Assembly: GCA_028287505.1 (NCBI GenBank)
Contig: JAQBPN010000068.1
Span: 1 to 40,142 of the forward strand
DNA from: Fibrobacterota bacterium
Lineage (GTDB): Bacteria > Fibrobacterota > Fibrobacteria > UBA11236
Length of the DNA stretch: 40,142 nt
Reading direction: 5' to 3'
Position numbers and translations under genes: made by a program. The notes beneath the pieces were generated by a model, which was not told the origin of the DNA, ran no database searches, and saw only the letters and a list, made by a program, of their open reading frames with translations. Of this stretch, positions 24,813 through 32,742 are shown in pieces. Numbering within the stretch: the stretch's first letter is position 1; each line of letters opens with the position of its first letter.

Positions 24813-24974
24813 ATGGGTAAGAACCGCAGCTTCGCCGGAGACGTCTGGCAATTCCTCAAGGTGAGCAAAGCCTGGTGGCTGACGCCCATCGTGGTCATCC
24901 TGCTGTTGATGGCCCTGCTGATCATCGCGGGTCAATCGGCGGTCATCGCGCCCTTTATCTACGCGTTGTTCTGA
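24813..24974 (+). CDS. DUF5989-family small membrane protein
   Basis: 53 residues: a charged N-terminus (MGKNRSFAGDVWQFLKVSKA), then WWLTPIVVILLLMALLI as a single membrane helix and a short tail ending FIYALF. DUF5989 proteins are typical tiny partners of carbamoyltransferases. It starts 10 nt after the carbamoyltransferase stop with GGGAGA 5 nt upstream of its ATG, so it is co-translated. Role unknown; possibly a membrane anchor or export helper. Confidence 0.75.
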   Translation: MGKNRSFAGDVWQFLKVSKAWWLTPIVVILLLMALLIIAGQSAVIAPFIYALF

Positions 24975-24992
24975 CGCCGGCTGTTTTTGTTC

Positions 24993-25019
24993 GACGCCTC
25001 CCGCCGGGAGACGGGCGTC
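24993..25019. terminator. GC-rich hairpin between convergent operons
   Basis: GACGCC (24993-24998) pairs with GGCGTC (25014-25019); inside, CTCCC and GGGAG pair around GCC, sharing one base. It lies between the DUF5989 stop and the convergent deacetylase stop. There is no T-run, so it is only a possible bidirectional terminator. Confidence 0.35.
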
Positions 25020-25040
25020 CCTTGCCCCGGGGCCGGGACG

Positions 25041-25838
25041 TTACGCGCATGCCGCGCGGTCGAAAAATTCCCCCGCCAGCCTGAGTTCCGCCATTTCCGC
25101 TTCCTGGGAAGGGGCCACCTGCGATACCGCGGCTCCGGAGGTTTCCCCGCCGCCGCGGGAAGCGGCTTCCGCCGGCAGGGCCGGATGGACCATGAGTTCG
25201 AAGGTACGATGGGGTTGCAGCAGCACCTGCTCCAGGGCGGCGTGGTTCGCCCGCAAGGTGAAGGATGTGCTGGAGAAGAACCCCATGAATCCGGGGCTCT
25301 CCGCGTCCGCCCGCAGGCGCGCCAGGACCTGCATGCCCAGCCCGAAGGGAAACCGGTAGGTTACGCTTCGCCGCACCGATTCATACGGCACGCGCAGGCG
25401 CGGGATGCGGAATGCGTGTTGCAATGAACGGGCCACCGGCCACAGGCCGGGAAGGATGTGCAGGTGCTGGTGGCTGTCCAGGTGGGCGATGCGCCTGGCC
25501 TTGCCCAGGTGGCCGGCCAGGATTTCGATTTGGGATTTCCAACGGTCATGGATTTGATAGGACGGCATGCGGCCCGTCAGATAGCGCGTCAGGAAGTCCC
25601 GGAAATGCCCGGGATGTTCCTTGAGGGTTCCGTCGACCAAGGCGAGATGCGCTCCCACGCGGACGCCCGGGTGCCGGGAAAGGATGGACTGGAGCAGTTC
25701 CTTATGGAATGCGTCCCGGAACGGGAAGACGGAGAAGGAATTGATCAGCTTCTCGTCCAGGCATTGGGAGATGGCGCCGGAAACGCGTTCATCCAGCCCG
25801 AAATCGTCCGCGTTGATGATGAGGTTGGAGGGGATCAT
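25041..25838 (-). CDS. ChbG/YdjC-family polysaccharide deacetylase
   Basis: 265 residues. Family signature: NLIINADDFGLDERVS at the N-terminus with the metal-binding acidic pair, VGAHLALVDG, and HLDSHQHLHILPGLW with the metal-binding histidines; FELMVHPA lies near the C-terminus. Members remove acetyl groups from N-acetylated sugars such as chitobiose, or act on hopanoid or glycan precursors. The start at 25838 (MIPSNL) overlaps the upstream stop by ATGA. It is last in a run of two methyltransferases, suggesting tailoring of one lipid-linked glycan. Confidence 0.9.
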   Translation of the reverse strand: MIPSNLIINADDFGLDERVSGAISQCLDEKLINSFSVFPFRDAFHKELLQSILSRHPGVRVGAHLALVDGTLKEHPGHFRDFLTRYLTGRMPSYQIHDRWKSQIEILAGHLGKARRIAHLDSHQHLHILPGLWPVARSLQHAFRIPRLRVPYESVRRSVTYRFPFGLGMQVLARLRADAESPGFMGFFSSTSFTLRANHAALEQVLLQPHRTFELMVHPALPAEAASRGGGETSGAAVSQVAPSQEAEMAELRLAGEFFDRAACA

Positions 25839-26599
25839 GCTTTTTCCAGGCACGCCTCTACGCCCGTGCAGGCCAGTTCGTCCAGGAAGGGGAGGTTGGG
25901 AAAGCCTATCTCCGGAAGCCCGAACTTGATGCGGTAATCCGGCCGGGACAGGTAACGCGCGAAGGACCCAAGGCGCAGGCCGGCCGCCGGAAGCATCCTG
26001 CGGAAACGCCTCAGGGTCAGGCGCGTGCGCAGCACGCTTTCCATGTCGTCGGCCAGGCCTTGGCCGGATTTGTAGCTGTTCCCGCGCAGGCGCAAGGCCG
26101 CCCGGAACCAGGACTCGGGCAGGGCCTGCAACCAGGGGACGTTCGCGAAGAATCCGGATCCATTGTGCTGGTGGCCGCCGAAGGGCGAATAGAAAGGCGC
26201 GAAACTTACGAAGAGAAGCCCGCGCGGATTGAGAAGCGCGGCGGCCTTTTTCAGGGCGCCCTCCGCGTCAGGCATGTGTTCCAGCACGTCCCGCATCAGA
26301 ATCAAATCGTAACCTCCGGATTCCGTTTCCGCCCGTTCCAGGCCGAAAAAATCCCGGACTTCCAATCGCACGCCCGCGGGACACTTTTTCCCGCCCTCCC
26401 GGATCATGTCCGGATCCAAATCGATGCCCAGCGCGTCCCGTAACCGGAAGGTTTCGGCCAATGCCGCCAGCACGCCCCCGTAGCCGCAGCCCACGTCCAA
26501 TACCGATCGGCCGGCGGGATCGAATCCGCGTTTCCGCAGCAAGGGAACCAGGCCCTGGAGGCAAAGGGCCTTTTCATACGCATGGAAGTCCTTGACCAT
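25835..26599 (-). CDS. Class I SAM methyltransferase
   Basis: 254 residues; motif I SVLDVGCGYGG, LGIDLDPDMI, and YDLILMRDVLEHM, then LLNPRGLLFVSFAPFYSPFGGHQH. The PF-x-GG-x-Q-H stretch and long C-terminal cap (AALRLRGNSYKSGQG) recur in methyltransferases of O-antigen loci. It begins 17 nt after the upstream methyltransferase stop and overlaps the deacetylase start. Substrate unknown. Confidence 0.85.
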   Translation of the reverse strand: MVKDFHAYEKALCLQGLVPLLRKRGFDPAGRSVLDVGCGYGGVLAALAETFRLRDALGIDLDPDMIREGGKKCPAGVRLEVRDFFGLERAETESGGYDLILMRDVLEHMPDAEGALKKAAALLNPRGLLFVSFAPFYSPFGGHQHNGSGFFANVPWLQALPESWFRAALRLRGNSYKSGQGLADDMESVLRTRLTLRRFRRMLPAAGLRLGSFARYLSRPDYRIKFGLPEIGFPNLPFLDELACTGVEACLEKA

Positions 26600-26616
26600 G
26601 GCTTAGCGGCCCCCGT

Positions 26617-27318
26617 TCACCGATGGAACCGGAGGAGGGTGGAAGGATTGAACGTTCCCAGGCTTTCGGTTTCCCCCTGGAAGCCCAGGGAACGCGCATG
26701 CTCCAGATAGTCGGAAAGGGGGCGTGCGCCGTTGAGGGCCCCAGAGCTGGCGGTTCGGCGCAGCACCCGGACCATGATCCATTCCTCCGCCACGGCCCGG
26801 AAGCCGGAGAATCCCCGCGCCTCATCCATGGTCTTGATCACCAAGGCGCTGCCCGCACCGGGAGCCAGACGGGAGAAGGCCCACTCCATCATTTTTTTCT
26901 GCATGTCCCAAGGCATAAGATAGAGAACATCCAGGAACACGATGTTTCCGAACCGCTCCGGCAATCCCGAAAGCATGCGGGCATCGCCCAGGTGGAATTG
27001 CGGGCGTGTGCCGGAAGAGTCGGAAGAGTCCGCGGGGACAACCGTCCCGGTCCGAACAAGGGAGCCGGCGGCAATCGCGATTTTCCGCCCGTCTATATCC
27101 GAACCGAAATACCGGAGTCCGGTTTTTTCGGAGGCAAGATACCAGGCCAGATGGCCGAACCCGCAGCCCACATCCAGAAGGGACCCGGTTCCGGTGAGAT
27201 GCGGAAGCAATCGGTCGTAAGGGCATAGCCGCAGGCGTCCCCGCATGTGCCAGCGCTGGAACGCGCCGGCATGGGGATACATTTCCAGGATCCGGTCCAT
27301 TACGGGATTATCCAACAT
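26617..27318 (-). CDS. Class I SAM methyltransferase
   Basis: 233 residues; motif I LLDVGCGFGHL and FGSDIDGRKIAIA, then NIVFLDVLYLM in place of motif IV and the LAPGAGSALVIKTMDEARG turn. The RWHMRGRLRLCPYDRLLPHL N-terminal region resembles methyltransferases that act on lipid-bound glycans. ATG 27318 has GAGG 5 nt upstream and a leader with TAAAAT about 36 nt upstream, so this gene heads the operon and is leadered. Confidence 0.83.
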   Translation of the reverse strand: MLDNPVMDRILEMYPHAGAFQRWHMRGRLRLCPYDRLLPHLTGTGSLLDVGCGFGHLAWYLASEKTGLRYFGSDIDGRKIAIAAGSLVRTGTVVPADSSDSSGTRPQFHLGDARMLSGLPERFGNIVFLDVLYLMPWDMQKKMMEWAFSRLAPGAGSALVIKTMDEARGFSGFRAVAEEWIMVRVLRRTASSGALNGARPLSDYLEHARSLGFQGETESLGTFNPSTLLRFHR

Positions 27319-27435
27319 GCATCCTCATCCGCCGGACCGGCTTCGTCGCTCCCATTTTATTACTGTCCGACGGGCTCTTTCCACCTTTTCGGCCCTTTGC
27401 GGACGGGTAAATCCGTGCGGATTCCGGGGGCGCAG

Positions 27436-27444
27436 TGGTATACT
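27436..27444 (+). promoter_or_regulatory. Extended -10 promoter 8 nt before a GTG start
   Basis: TGG-TATACT fits the extended -10 pattern TGnTATAAT and needs no strong -35, which is absent. The start codon GTG 27453 lies 8 nt past the box. Confidence 0.5.
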
Positions 27445-27452
27445 GGGAACCT

Positions 27453-28469
27453 GTGAACGACCGCATTACCGTGATCATACTCAATTGGAACGGGAAAAAA
27501 TTCCTGGCCGGGTGCCTGGATTCCGTGCGCGGGCAATCCTACCCCGCGTTGGACATCACCGTGGTCGACAACGCCTCCACGGACGGATCCGTGGAGTTCC
27601 TGCGGGAGGCCTATCCGGACGTCCGCATCGTCCTGAGCGAAAAGAACCTGGGGTTCGCGGGAGGCAACAATCTGGGGATCCGCGCTTGCCGGACGCCTTA
27701 CCTCGTCATTCTCAACAACGATACCGATCTGTTCCCGGAATGCATCGCGGAGCTGAAGCGCGTCATGGACAAGGATCCCCGCACGGGCGCCTGCGCTTCC
27801 CGCATAATGCTGAAGTTCGAGGAAAACCGCCTGGATGCGGCCGGAATCGTGGTCTGCCCGGACGGATTGGCCCTGGGGCGCGGACGCATGGAGCCTCCGG
27901 AAAACTACCCAAGGGAAGAGGAAGTCTTCTTCGCCAGCGATTGCTGCACCCTGTACCGCAAATCCATGCTCGATGAAATCGGATCCTATGACGAGGATTT
28001 CTTCGCCTATGCCGATGAAACCGACCTGGGTTGGCGCGCGCGGGCGCGGGGCTGGAAATGCGTCTACGCGCCCACGGCCGTCGTCAACCATCACCACTCG
28101 GGAACCGGCGGCAGCCATAGCCCTTTCAAGGCCTACCTGGTGGAACGGAACCGCATCTGCGTCGTGGTGAAGAATTTCCCTTTGTCCCTGATCCTTGCGG
28201 GCCTGGGATATACCGTCCGCCGCTATTTCTGGCAGGCTTTCGGGGCGCTGTCCGGAACCGGCCGGGCCGGGAAATTCACGGGAGACCATTCCAGCCTGCA
28301 ATTGGCCGGGGTGCTCGTGAAAGCCTATTGGGGCGCGGTGGTCCTGTTGCCCAAGATGCTCGCCAAGCGGCGCGGCATCCGCAAGACCTGCATCATCCCC
28401 ACGCGGGAATATTTCCGCCTGCTGGGAGCGTACGGCATTTCGGCCAAAGACGTGGCGCTCAAGGATTGA
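27453..28469 (+). CDS. Family 2 glycosyltransferase (rhamnosyltransferase-like)
   Basis: 338 residues. ITVIILNWNGKKFL, VVDNASTDGS, GFAGGNNLGIRA and VILNNDTDL are the standard GT-A motifs, and YADETDLGWRARARGW carries the ED-type acidic catalytic region. It resembles WbbL-like rhamnosyltransferases and similar glycan-extending enzymes in which the last 100 residues form an amphipathic membrane-facing tail (YTVRRYFWQAF, LLPKMLAKRR). The start is GTG 27453, without a Shine-Dalgarno. It is followed by a methyltransferase 31 nt downstream. Confidence 0.9.
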   Translation: MNDRITVIILNWNGKKFLAGCLDSVRGQSYPALDITVVDNASTDGSVEFLREAYPDVRIVLSEKNLGFAGGNNLGIRACRTPYLVILNNDTDLFPECIAELKRVMDKDPRTGACASRIMLKFEENRLDAAGIVVCPDGLALGRGRMEPPENYPREEEVFFASDCCTLYRKSMLDEIGSYDEDFFAYADETDLGWRARARGWKCVYAPTAVVNHHHSGTGGSHSPFKAYLVERNRICVVVKNFPLSLILAGLGYTVRRYFWQAFGALSGTGRAGKFTGDHSSLQLAGVLVKAYWGAVVLLPKMLAKRRGIRKTCIIPTREYFRLLGAYGISAKDVALKD

Positions 28470-28500
28470 ATCGTTTTCGAAGCCGGCTTGAGGAGGTAGC

Positions 28501-29133
28501 ATGGATATGAACCGGAAAATGCCCGTCAAGGAAGGCATGACGCAGTTCCTGAAGATGGGCAACTATGAAGTGCAAAGGTATTCCGCCGTGGCCGGTTTTT
28601 TCACGGAGGTCAAAGGGCGGCTCCTGGACGTGGGCTGCTGCGAAGGGAGCCTGAAGAAATACCTGCATCCCGGCCTCGAGTACCACGGTGCGGACGGAAT
28701 CGACAATGATTTCCCCAACTTCGCGAAAGTCGATCTGAACGAAGCCACCCTGCCCTACCCGGACGGGTTCTTCGACGCGGTCAATTGCTGCGCCACCCTG
28801 GAGCATCTGTTCTATCCCCTGGAAATGCTGAGGGAGATGAAGAGAGTCCTCAAGGACGACGGCCGGGCGCTGATCTCGGTGCCGAACGACGGAGGATTGA
28901 ATTCCTATATCTCCGTCTTCCAGAAGATCGATTCCTACGATGACAGCGTCTATGGCCACCACTGGCGCTTCAGCATCGATACGGCCAGGGAGTTCTTCTC
29001 CAAGGAATTCGAGATCCTCTCGGAGAAGGCCGAGTACGGCCCGCTCTACCGCAAGTACCTCGGCTGGTTGAAATTGGACAGGTGGAGCACCGAGTGGATG
29101 CTCTACGGCAAGAAGAAACCCGCGGCTTCCTGA
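28501..29133 (+). CDS. Class I SAM methyltransferase
   Basis: 210 residues; motif I LLDVGCCEGSL, DGIDNDFPNF, and FDAVNCCATLEHL, then LKDDGRALISVPNDGGLNSY and the HHWRFS stretch. A strong GAGGAGG lies 5 nt before ATG 28501, unlike the leaderless gene before it. It is probably co-transcribed with the family 2 glycosyltransferase and may methylate the sugar that enzyme adds. Its stop ends 1 nt before the convergent next gene. Confidence 0.85.
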   Translation: MDMNRKMPVKEGMTQFLKMGNYEVQRYSAVAGFFTEVKGRLLDVGCCEGSLKKYLHPGLEYHGADGIDNDFPNFAKVDLNEATLPYPDGFFDAVNCCATLEHLFYPLEMLREMKRVLKDDGRALISVPNDGGLNSYISVFQKIDSYDDSVYGHHWRFSIDTAREFFSKEFEILSEKAEYGPLYRKYLGWLKLDRWSTEWMLYGKKKPAAS

Positions 29134-29134
29134 A

Positions 29135-29815
29135 TCATTTCTTCCGGCAACGGATCAGGATCATATTCACCGCTTCCCCGCTCTCGCCCATTTCCTCGAT
29201 TTCGAAACCTTCCCTGGGCAGGATGGCCGCATAGTCGTGGATGTAGGTGTAATCGTTCAGCTTCAGGGAATCCCCTTTCCGCAATCCGGGCCAATAGGTT
29301 TCCTCCGCGAACAGGAACGAGGATGAGGAGACCCGGCGGATCTCCGCCAAGGCCGACGCAAGGGATTCGGGCCGCACGTGCATCAGCACTCCGTGGGTGA
29401 AAACCAGCCCGAATCCGCCGTCCGGAAAAGGCAACGCCTGGATGTCCCCGCAGGCCAGATGGCATCCGGCAGGCAATTCCCTCCGTGCCTGGCGTAACAT
29501 CTTGGAGCTGATGTCCAATCCCCATAGCGTTCCGCCCGGCCCCAGGTTGCGCGCCAGGTAGTCGAGGTTGCGCCCGAATCCGCACCCCACCTCAAGGATC
29601 GGCGCGCCGGCATGGGCCCGGAGCCGTTCCAACAGCCATCTTTGGCCCGCGTAGATCTCCCGCTGGAATCCCAGGCGGGGGAAGCGATCGCCCCAACCTT
29701 CCCAGAACCGCCGCGGGACATAACCGCCCCGGAGGTGTTTCCACGTACGGTTGCGGACTTTGCTGATCCAAGGAAGGAGGCCCATCCGATGGATCAGGGT
29801 CTTGGCGAAACTCAA
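29135..29815 (-). CDS. Class I SAM methyltransferase
   Basis: About 226 residues from TTG 29815, which has GGAGG directly upstream although at short spacing; a GTG at 29917 and an ATG at 29785 are alternatives. Two -10-like boxes (29875-29880 and 29846-29851) fall between 29815 and 29917, which favours a later start. The fold is clear: PILEVGCGFGRNLDYL, LWGLDISSKML, FGLVFTHGVLMHV, then the C-terminal YTYIHDYAAILPREGFEIEEMG. Substrate unknown. Convergent with the preceding methyltransferase. Confidence 0.78.
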   Translation of the reverse strand: MSFAKTLIHRMGLLPWISKVRNRTWKHLRGGYVPRRFWEGWGDRFPRLGFQREIYAGQRWLLERLRAHAGAPILEVGCGFGRNLDYLARNLGPGGTLWGLDISSKMLRQARRELPAGCHLACGDIQALPFPDGGFGLVFTHGVLMHVRPESLASALAEIRRVSSSSFLFAEETYWPGLRKGDSLKLNDYTYIHDYAAILPREGFEIEEMGESGEAVNMILIRCRKK

Positions 29816-29953
29816 AAGCCTCCATTCAGGGCCCGCCGGGGCCCGATTATCGCCGGGATACGTCCATTGTCGGAATATTACTCCCCGCCTGCAACCCAAA
29901 GCGGTCGGGGTTGCCACGGGGGCTTTCGCCTTTTGCCCCCGTTCCGGCCCATA

Positions 29954-29962
29954 TGGTATAAT
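29954..29962 (+). promoter_or_regulatory. Extended -10 promoter for the GT2-DUF2304 pair
   Basis: TGG-TATAAT (consensus). Unlike its relatives in this window the likely start codon is 45 nt downstream and has a weak AGG ribosome site, so this one gives a normal leader. Confidence 0.5.
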
Positions 29963-30007
29963 GGCCGGGAAGCGGGGCGCGTTGCGTCCCGGGCATCAGG
30001 TGCGCCT

Positions 30008-30724
30008 TTGGGAAGAATCGCCGTCATCATCCCCGCCAAGAACGAGGCGGAAAACATCTCCGGGGTCCTCTCGGGCATACGCGCGCATTTGCCCGAGGCG
30101 GATATCATCGTCGTGGACGACAACTCCGACGATGCGACCGCGGAAACGGTCCTGCTCTGCGAAAGCGCCACTCTGCTGCATTGCCCCGTATCCGTGGGGA
30201 TAGGCGGAGCCGTGCAACTGGGCGTCCGGTATGCGTTGGAGCGAGGATATCCGCTTTTCATCCGCATGGACGGAGACGGCCAGCACCCGCCGCAAGCGGC
30301 GCGGGAACTCGTCCGCAACCATTTGCCGGGCCTGCTGGTGCAGGGCTCGCGGGATCCCCATCAATTCTCCACCACCAGCAACTCGGCCCGGAAAATCGGC
30401 TCTCTGTACTTCCGATCCCTTTTCCGCCTGTTCACCGGGAGCCAGGTTACCGATCCCACTTCCGGATTCATGTGCTTCGACAGGGAGATGGCCGAAATGT
30501 TCGCGCGCTTCTATCCCATGGACTTCCCCGAAATCGAATCCCTGGTCCTGCTCGCGCGCTCCGGACACAAGATCGTTCCGGTCACTGTGTCCATGACCCC
30601 GCGGATTTCCGGCGTCTCCAGCATCGGCTGGTTCCGCGCCGGCGTCTATATGTTCTCCGTCTCGATCGCATTCTTCAGTTCCTTCGTCCGGAAGAATCCT
30701 TATGGAGCCGCCCATGCTGCCTGA
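30008..30724 (+). CDS. Family 2 glycosyltransferase (dolichol-phosphate-mannose-synthase-like)
   Basis: About 238 residues from TTG 30008 (AGG 8 nt upstream). GT-A motifs: VIIPAKNEAENI, VVDDNSDDAT, the GIGGAVQLGVRYAL helix, RMDGDGQHPP (metal binding) and DPTSGFMCFDR. Likely charges polyprenyl phosphate with a sugar. It overlaps the following DUF2304 gene by 11 nt, a pairing familiar from bacterial and archaeal glycan loci. Confidence 0.88.
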   Translation: MGRIAVIIPAKNEAENISGVLSGIRAHLPEADIIVVDDNSDDATAETVLLCESATLLHCPVSVGIGGAVQLGVRYALERGYPLFIRMDGDGQHPPQAARELVRNHLPGLLVQGSRDPHQFSTTSNSARKIGSLYFRSLFRLFTGSQVTDPTSGFMCFDREMAEMFARFYPMDFPEIESLVLLARSGHKIVPVTVSMTPRISGVSSIGWFRAGVYMFSVSIAFFSSFVRKNPYGAAHAA

Positions 30725-31175
30725 TTCGGTAATGTTCTCCGCGCGCCTGATTTTCGGCCTCTGCTCCCTGGCCCTGGTGGGCGTGATCCTCGTGATGATC
30801 CGCCGGAATGCGATCCGGGAGAAGTATGCTCTGCTCTGGCTCCCCTTGGGGGGGGGATTCCTCATCATGAGCTTCTTCCCCGATCTGCTCCTCGACTTCT
30901 CCGCCCGCGTCCATCTGCACTACATGACCGTGGTAGTCCTGGGAATCATCATCGTTTTCACCAACATCCTCCTGTATTTCACCGTCCGCATGTCCCAGAT
31001 GCGGGAAGACATCAAAAAGCTGGCGCAGGAGATCGCGATTTCCCGTCCTCAAGGCGGAGCATCGGGCGGCGCCTCCGCGGCCGGGCAGACCGCTGCGAAA
31101 ACGGATTCCGGAGCCGGATGGGTCCCGGGAACCGCGCGGACCGTTGCCGGAAACCGGACGGGAAGCCGGACCTGA
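30714..31175 (+). CDS. DUF2304 small membrane protein
   Basis: 153 residues from ATG 30714 (GGAG 6 nt upstream; ATG 30702 is an alternative). Helices at about 7-24, 36-53 and 63-84 with the family-like IREKYALLWLPLGGG between them and a final helix followed by KKLAQEIAI, then a low-complexity Gly/Ala/Thr tail. DUF2304 proteins are small partners encoded next to DPM-like glycosyltransferases; the proposed role is membrane anchoring, which is not demonstrated. Convergent with the GT39-like gene 10 nt further on. Confidence 0.82.
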   Translation: MLPDSVMFSARLIFGLCSLALVGVILVMIRRNAIREKYALLWLPLGGGFLIMSFFPDLLLDFSARVHLHYMTVVVLGIIIVFTNILLYFTVRMSQMREDIKKLAQEIAISRPQGGASGGASAAGQTAAKTDSGAGWVPGTARTVAGNRTGSRT

Positions 31176-31185
31176 GCTACGGCTG

Positions 31186-32742
31186 CTAAGGCCGCTCCGG
31201 CCAATGCTCGACCCGCATCAGCCGCCAGCTTCCCACGGTCTTCACGGGCGGCCCGAACACCACTCCCTGCTCCTTCCAATACTCGCAGTAATAATCGTTA
31301 CGCGGCCCGCAAATCGCCCAAGCCTCCTTGCCCCGGGCAATGGGCGCGACATAGGAAAGCGGATGCCTCCCGATCAAATGGAAGCTGGGGCATCCCGTCT
31401 TGAGATAGGTGTAGTAGGCATCGGGGGAAAGACATAGGTCCGGTCGGCCCGGGCCTGCGGGAATGGCATCATGCAGGGCCGTGAAATCCCCGGGATAGTC
31501 GATGAATTCGGTTTCGAAATCATGGCGGTAGGAACCCGCCGCCTGGGTGGCCAACAAGAGGGCGCATACGGACACGGGCAGGTGTTTGCGCCATGCGGGA
31601 GCGGCCTTCCCGGATTCGACCTTTCCGGCCGCGGCCAGGAACGGCTCCAGGAAGAACAACACCTGGAAGGGAAAGAAGGGCATCAGGTATCGGAAGCTGT
31701 CATGGGCGTGGAAGATCAGGAAGGTGGGGACGGCGCTAAGCAGCACGGCGATAACCCAAGGCCGGAGCTCTTTGCGCCGCTTCCAGGCCAGCAGGAATCC
31801 CCAGGCCGTGATCAGAAAGATGGCGATGCAGACCGCGCGCTTCATCTTGCCCATCTGGAATGCTTCATACCCATAGGGGAAAAGGATGTGCGCATCGGTG
31901 GAGCCGATCAGCGCCCACAGGTTGTCGCCCAGGTTCCGGGCCAAAGCGAGGACGCCGGCTTTGGCGTCGATCAGGATGGGATACATACCCGTGAACATCC
32001 CGTCGCTGTATTGGGTCACGCGGACGCCCAGGGCGGACAAGCGCTCCAGCCCCACCCAGCCGGCCGCCGCGGCCGCGCTCACGGTAGCCACCGCCCATCG
32101 CTTGCGCCTTCCCGAGAGGATGACGAAGACGGCCAGGAAAAACCAGCCGATCACCCGCGTGCGCGCGATCATGACCCAGAGGGCCGCGCCCGTCCAGGCT
32201 TCCCAACCCGCGCGTCCACCCGCGTTCTTGCGCGCTGCGTCCCTTTGCCCCAGCCACAGCGCGGCGTAGAGCATGGGACAGAACACGCATTCGGTCATGA
32301 CGGAATTGCCCTGGACGATGAAGGTATACGCGGAGCCGAAGGCGAGCGAAACCAGGAGCGCGGGAAGGCCGGGAAGGAGATACCGCAGCCACAGGAACGC
32401 GAAAGCGGGAGCCGTCGCCATCAGCATGGCCACCAACACTTTCAGCAAGCCCAGGTGAGGGTGGAGAAAGCGCCAGTATCCGCTCAGGATCAAAGGGAAA
32501 AAGGAAGGGCCGAGCAAGGTTCCCGCTCCCGGATCGGGGGATGAAAAATCATGATAGGCCCGTCCCGCCGCGATGCCCTTGGCCGCGACCAGGTAATAGC
32601 AACTGTCATTGCCCGGAGGGTAACCTTCGAACCGGCGGGAAAGGATCCATGCCAGGGACCAGGCGAAGATGAAAGCCAGGGTGGCCAAGCCGATCCAGGA
32701 AGACCGCCCCCCCTTCCCATCCATCCGCGTTACCTTGATCAC
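31186..32742 (-). CDS. GT39/ArnT-like multi-membrane glycosyltransferase
   Basis: 518 residues from GTG 32742 (GTGA overlaps the flippase stop). The first periplasmic loop has YPPGNDSCYYLVAAKGI with an acidic residue typical of the GT-C catalytic site, followed by DFSSPDPGAGTLLGPSFFPLIL. There are about ten further hydrophobic segments and a soluble C-terminus (LCLSPDAYYTYLKTGCPSFHLIG). The enzyme should transfer a sugar from a polyprenyl carrier outside the membrane. The frame is open far upstream, but that part is antisense-like. It is last in a four-gene operon. Confidence 0.82.
   Translation of the reverse strand: MIKVTRMDGKGGRSSWIGLATLAFIFAWSLAWILSRRFEGYPPGNDSCYYLVAAKGIAAGRAYHDFSSPDPGAGTLLGPSFFPLILSGYWRFLHPHLGLLKVLVAMLMATAPAFAFLWLRYLLPGLPALLVSLAFGSAYTFIVQGNSVMTECVFCPMLYAALWLGQRDAARKNAGGRAGWEAWTGAALWVMIARTRVIGWFFLAVFVILSGRRKRWAVATVSAAAAAGWVGLERLSALGVRVTQYSDGMFTGMYPILIDAKAGVLALARNLGDNLWALIGSTDAHILFPYGYEAFQMGKMKRAVCIAIFLITAWGFLLAWKRRKELRPWVIAVLLSAVPTFLIFHAHDSFRYLMPFFPFQVLFFLEPFLAAAGKVESGKAAPAWRKHLPVSVCALLLATQAAGSYRHDFETEFIDYPGDFTALHDAIPAGPGRPDLCLSPDAYYTYLKTGCPSFHLIGRHPLSYVAPIARGKEAWAICGPRNDYYCEYWKEQGVVFGPPVKTVGSWRLMRVEHWPERP

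Noticed and set aside
22491-24974. Possible saxitoxin-type toxin biosynthesis
   Set aside because: Only the carbamoyltransferase and small membrane partners resemble that locus; no polyketide-like, amidinotransferase or cyclase genes are present and the surroundings are glycan genes.
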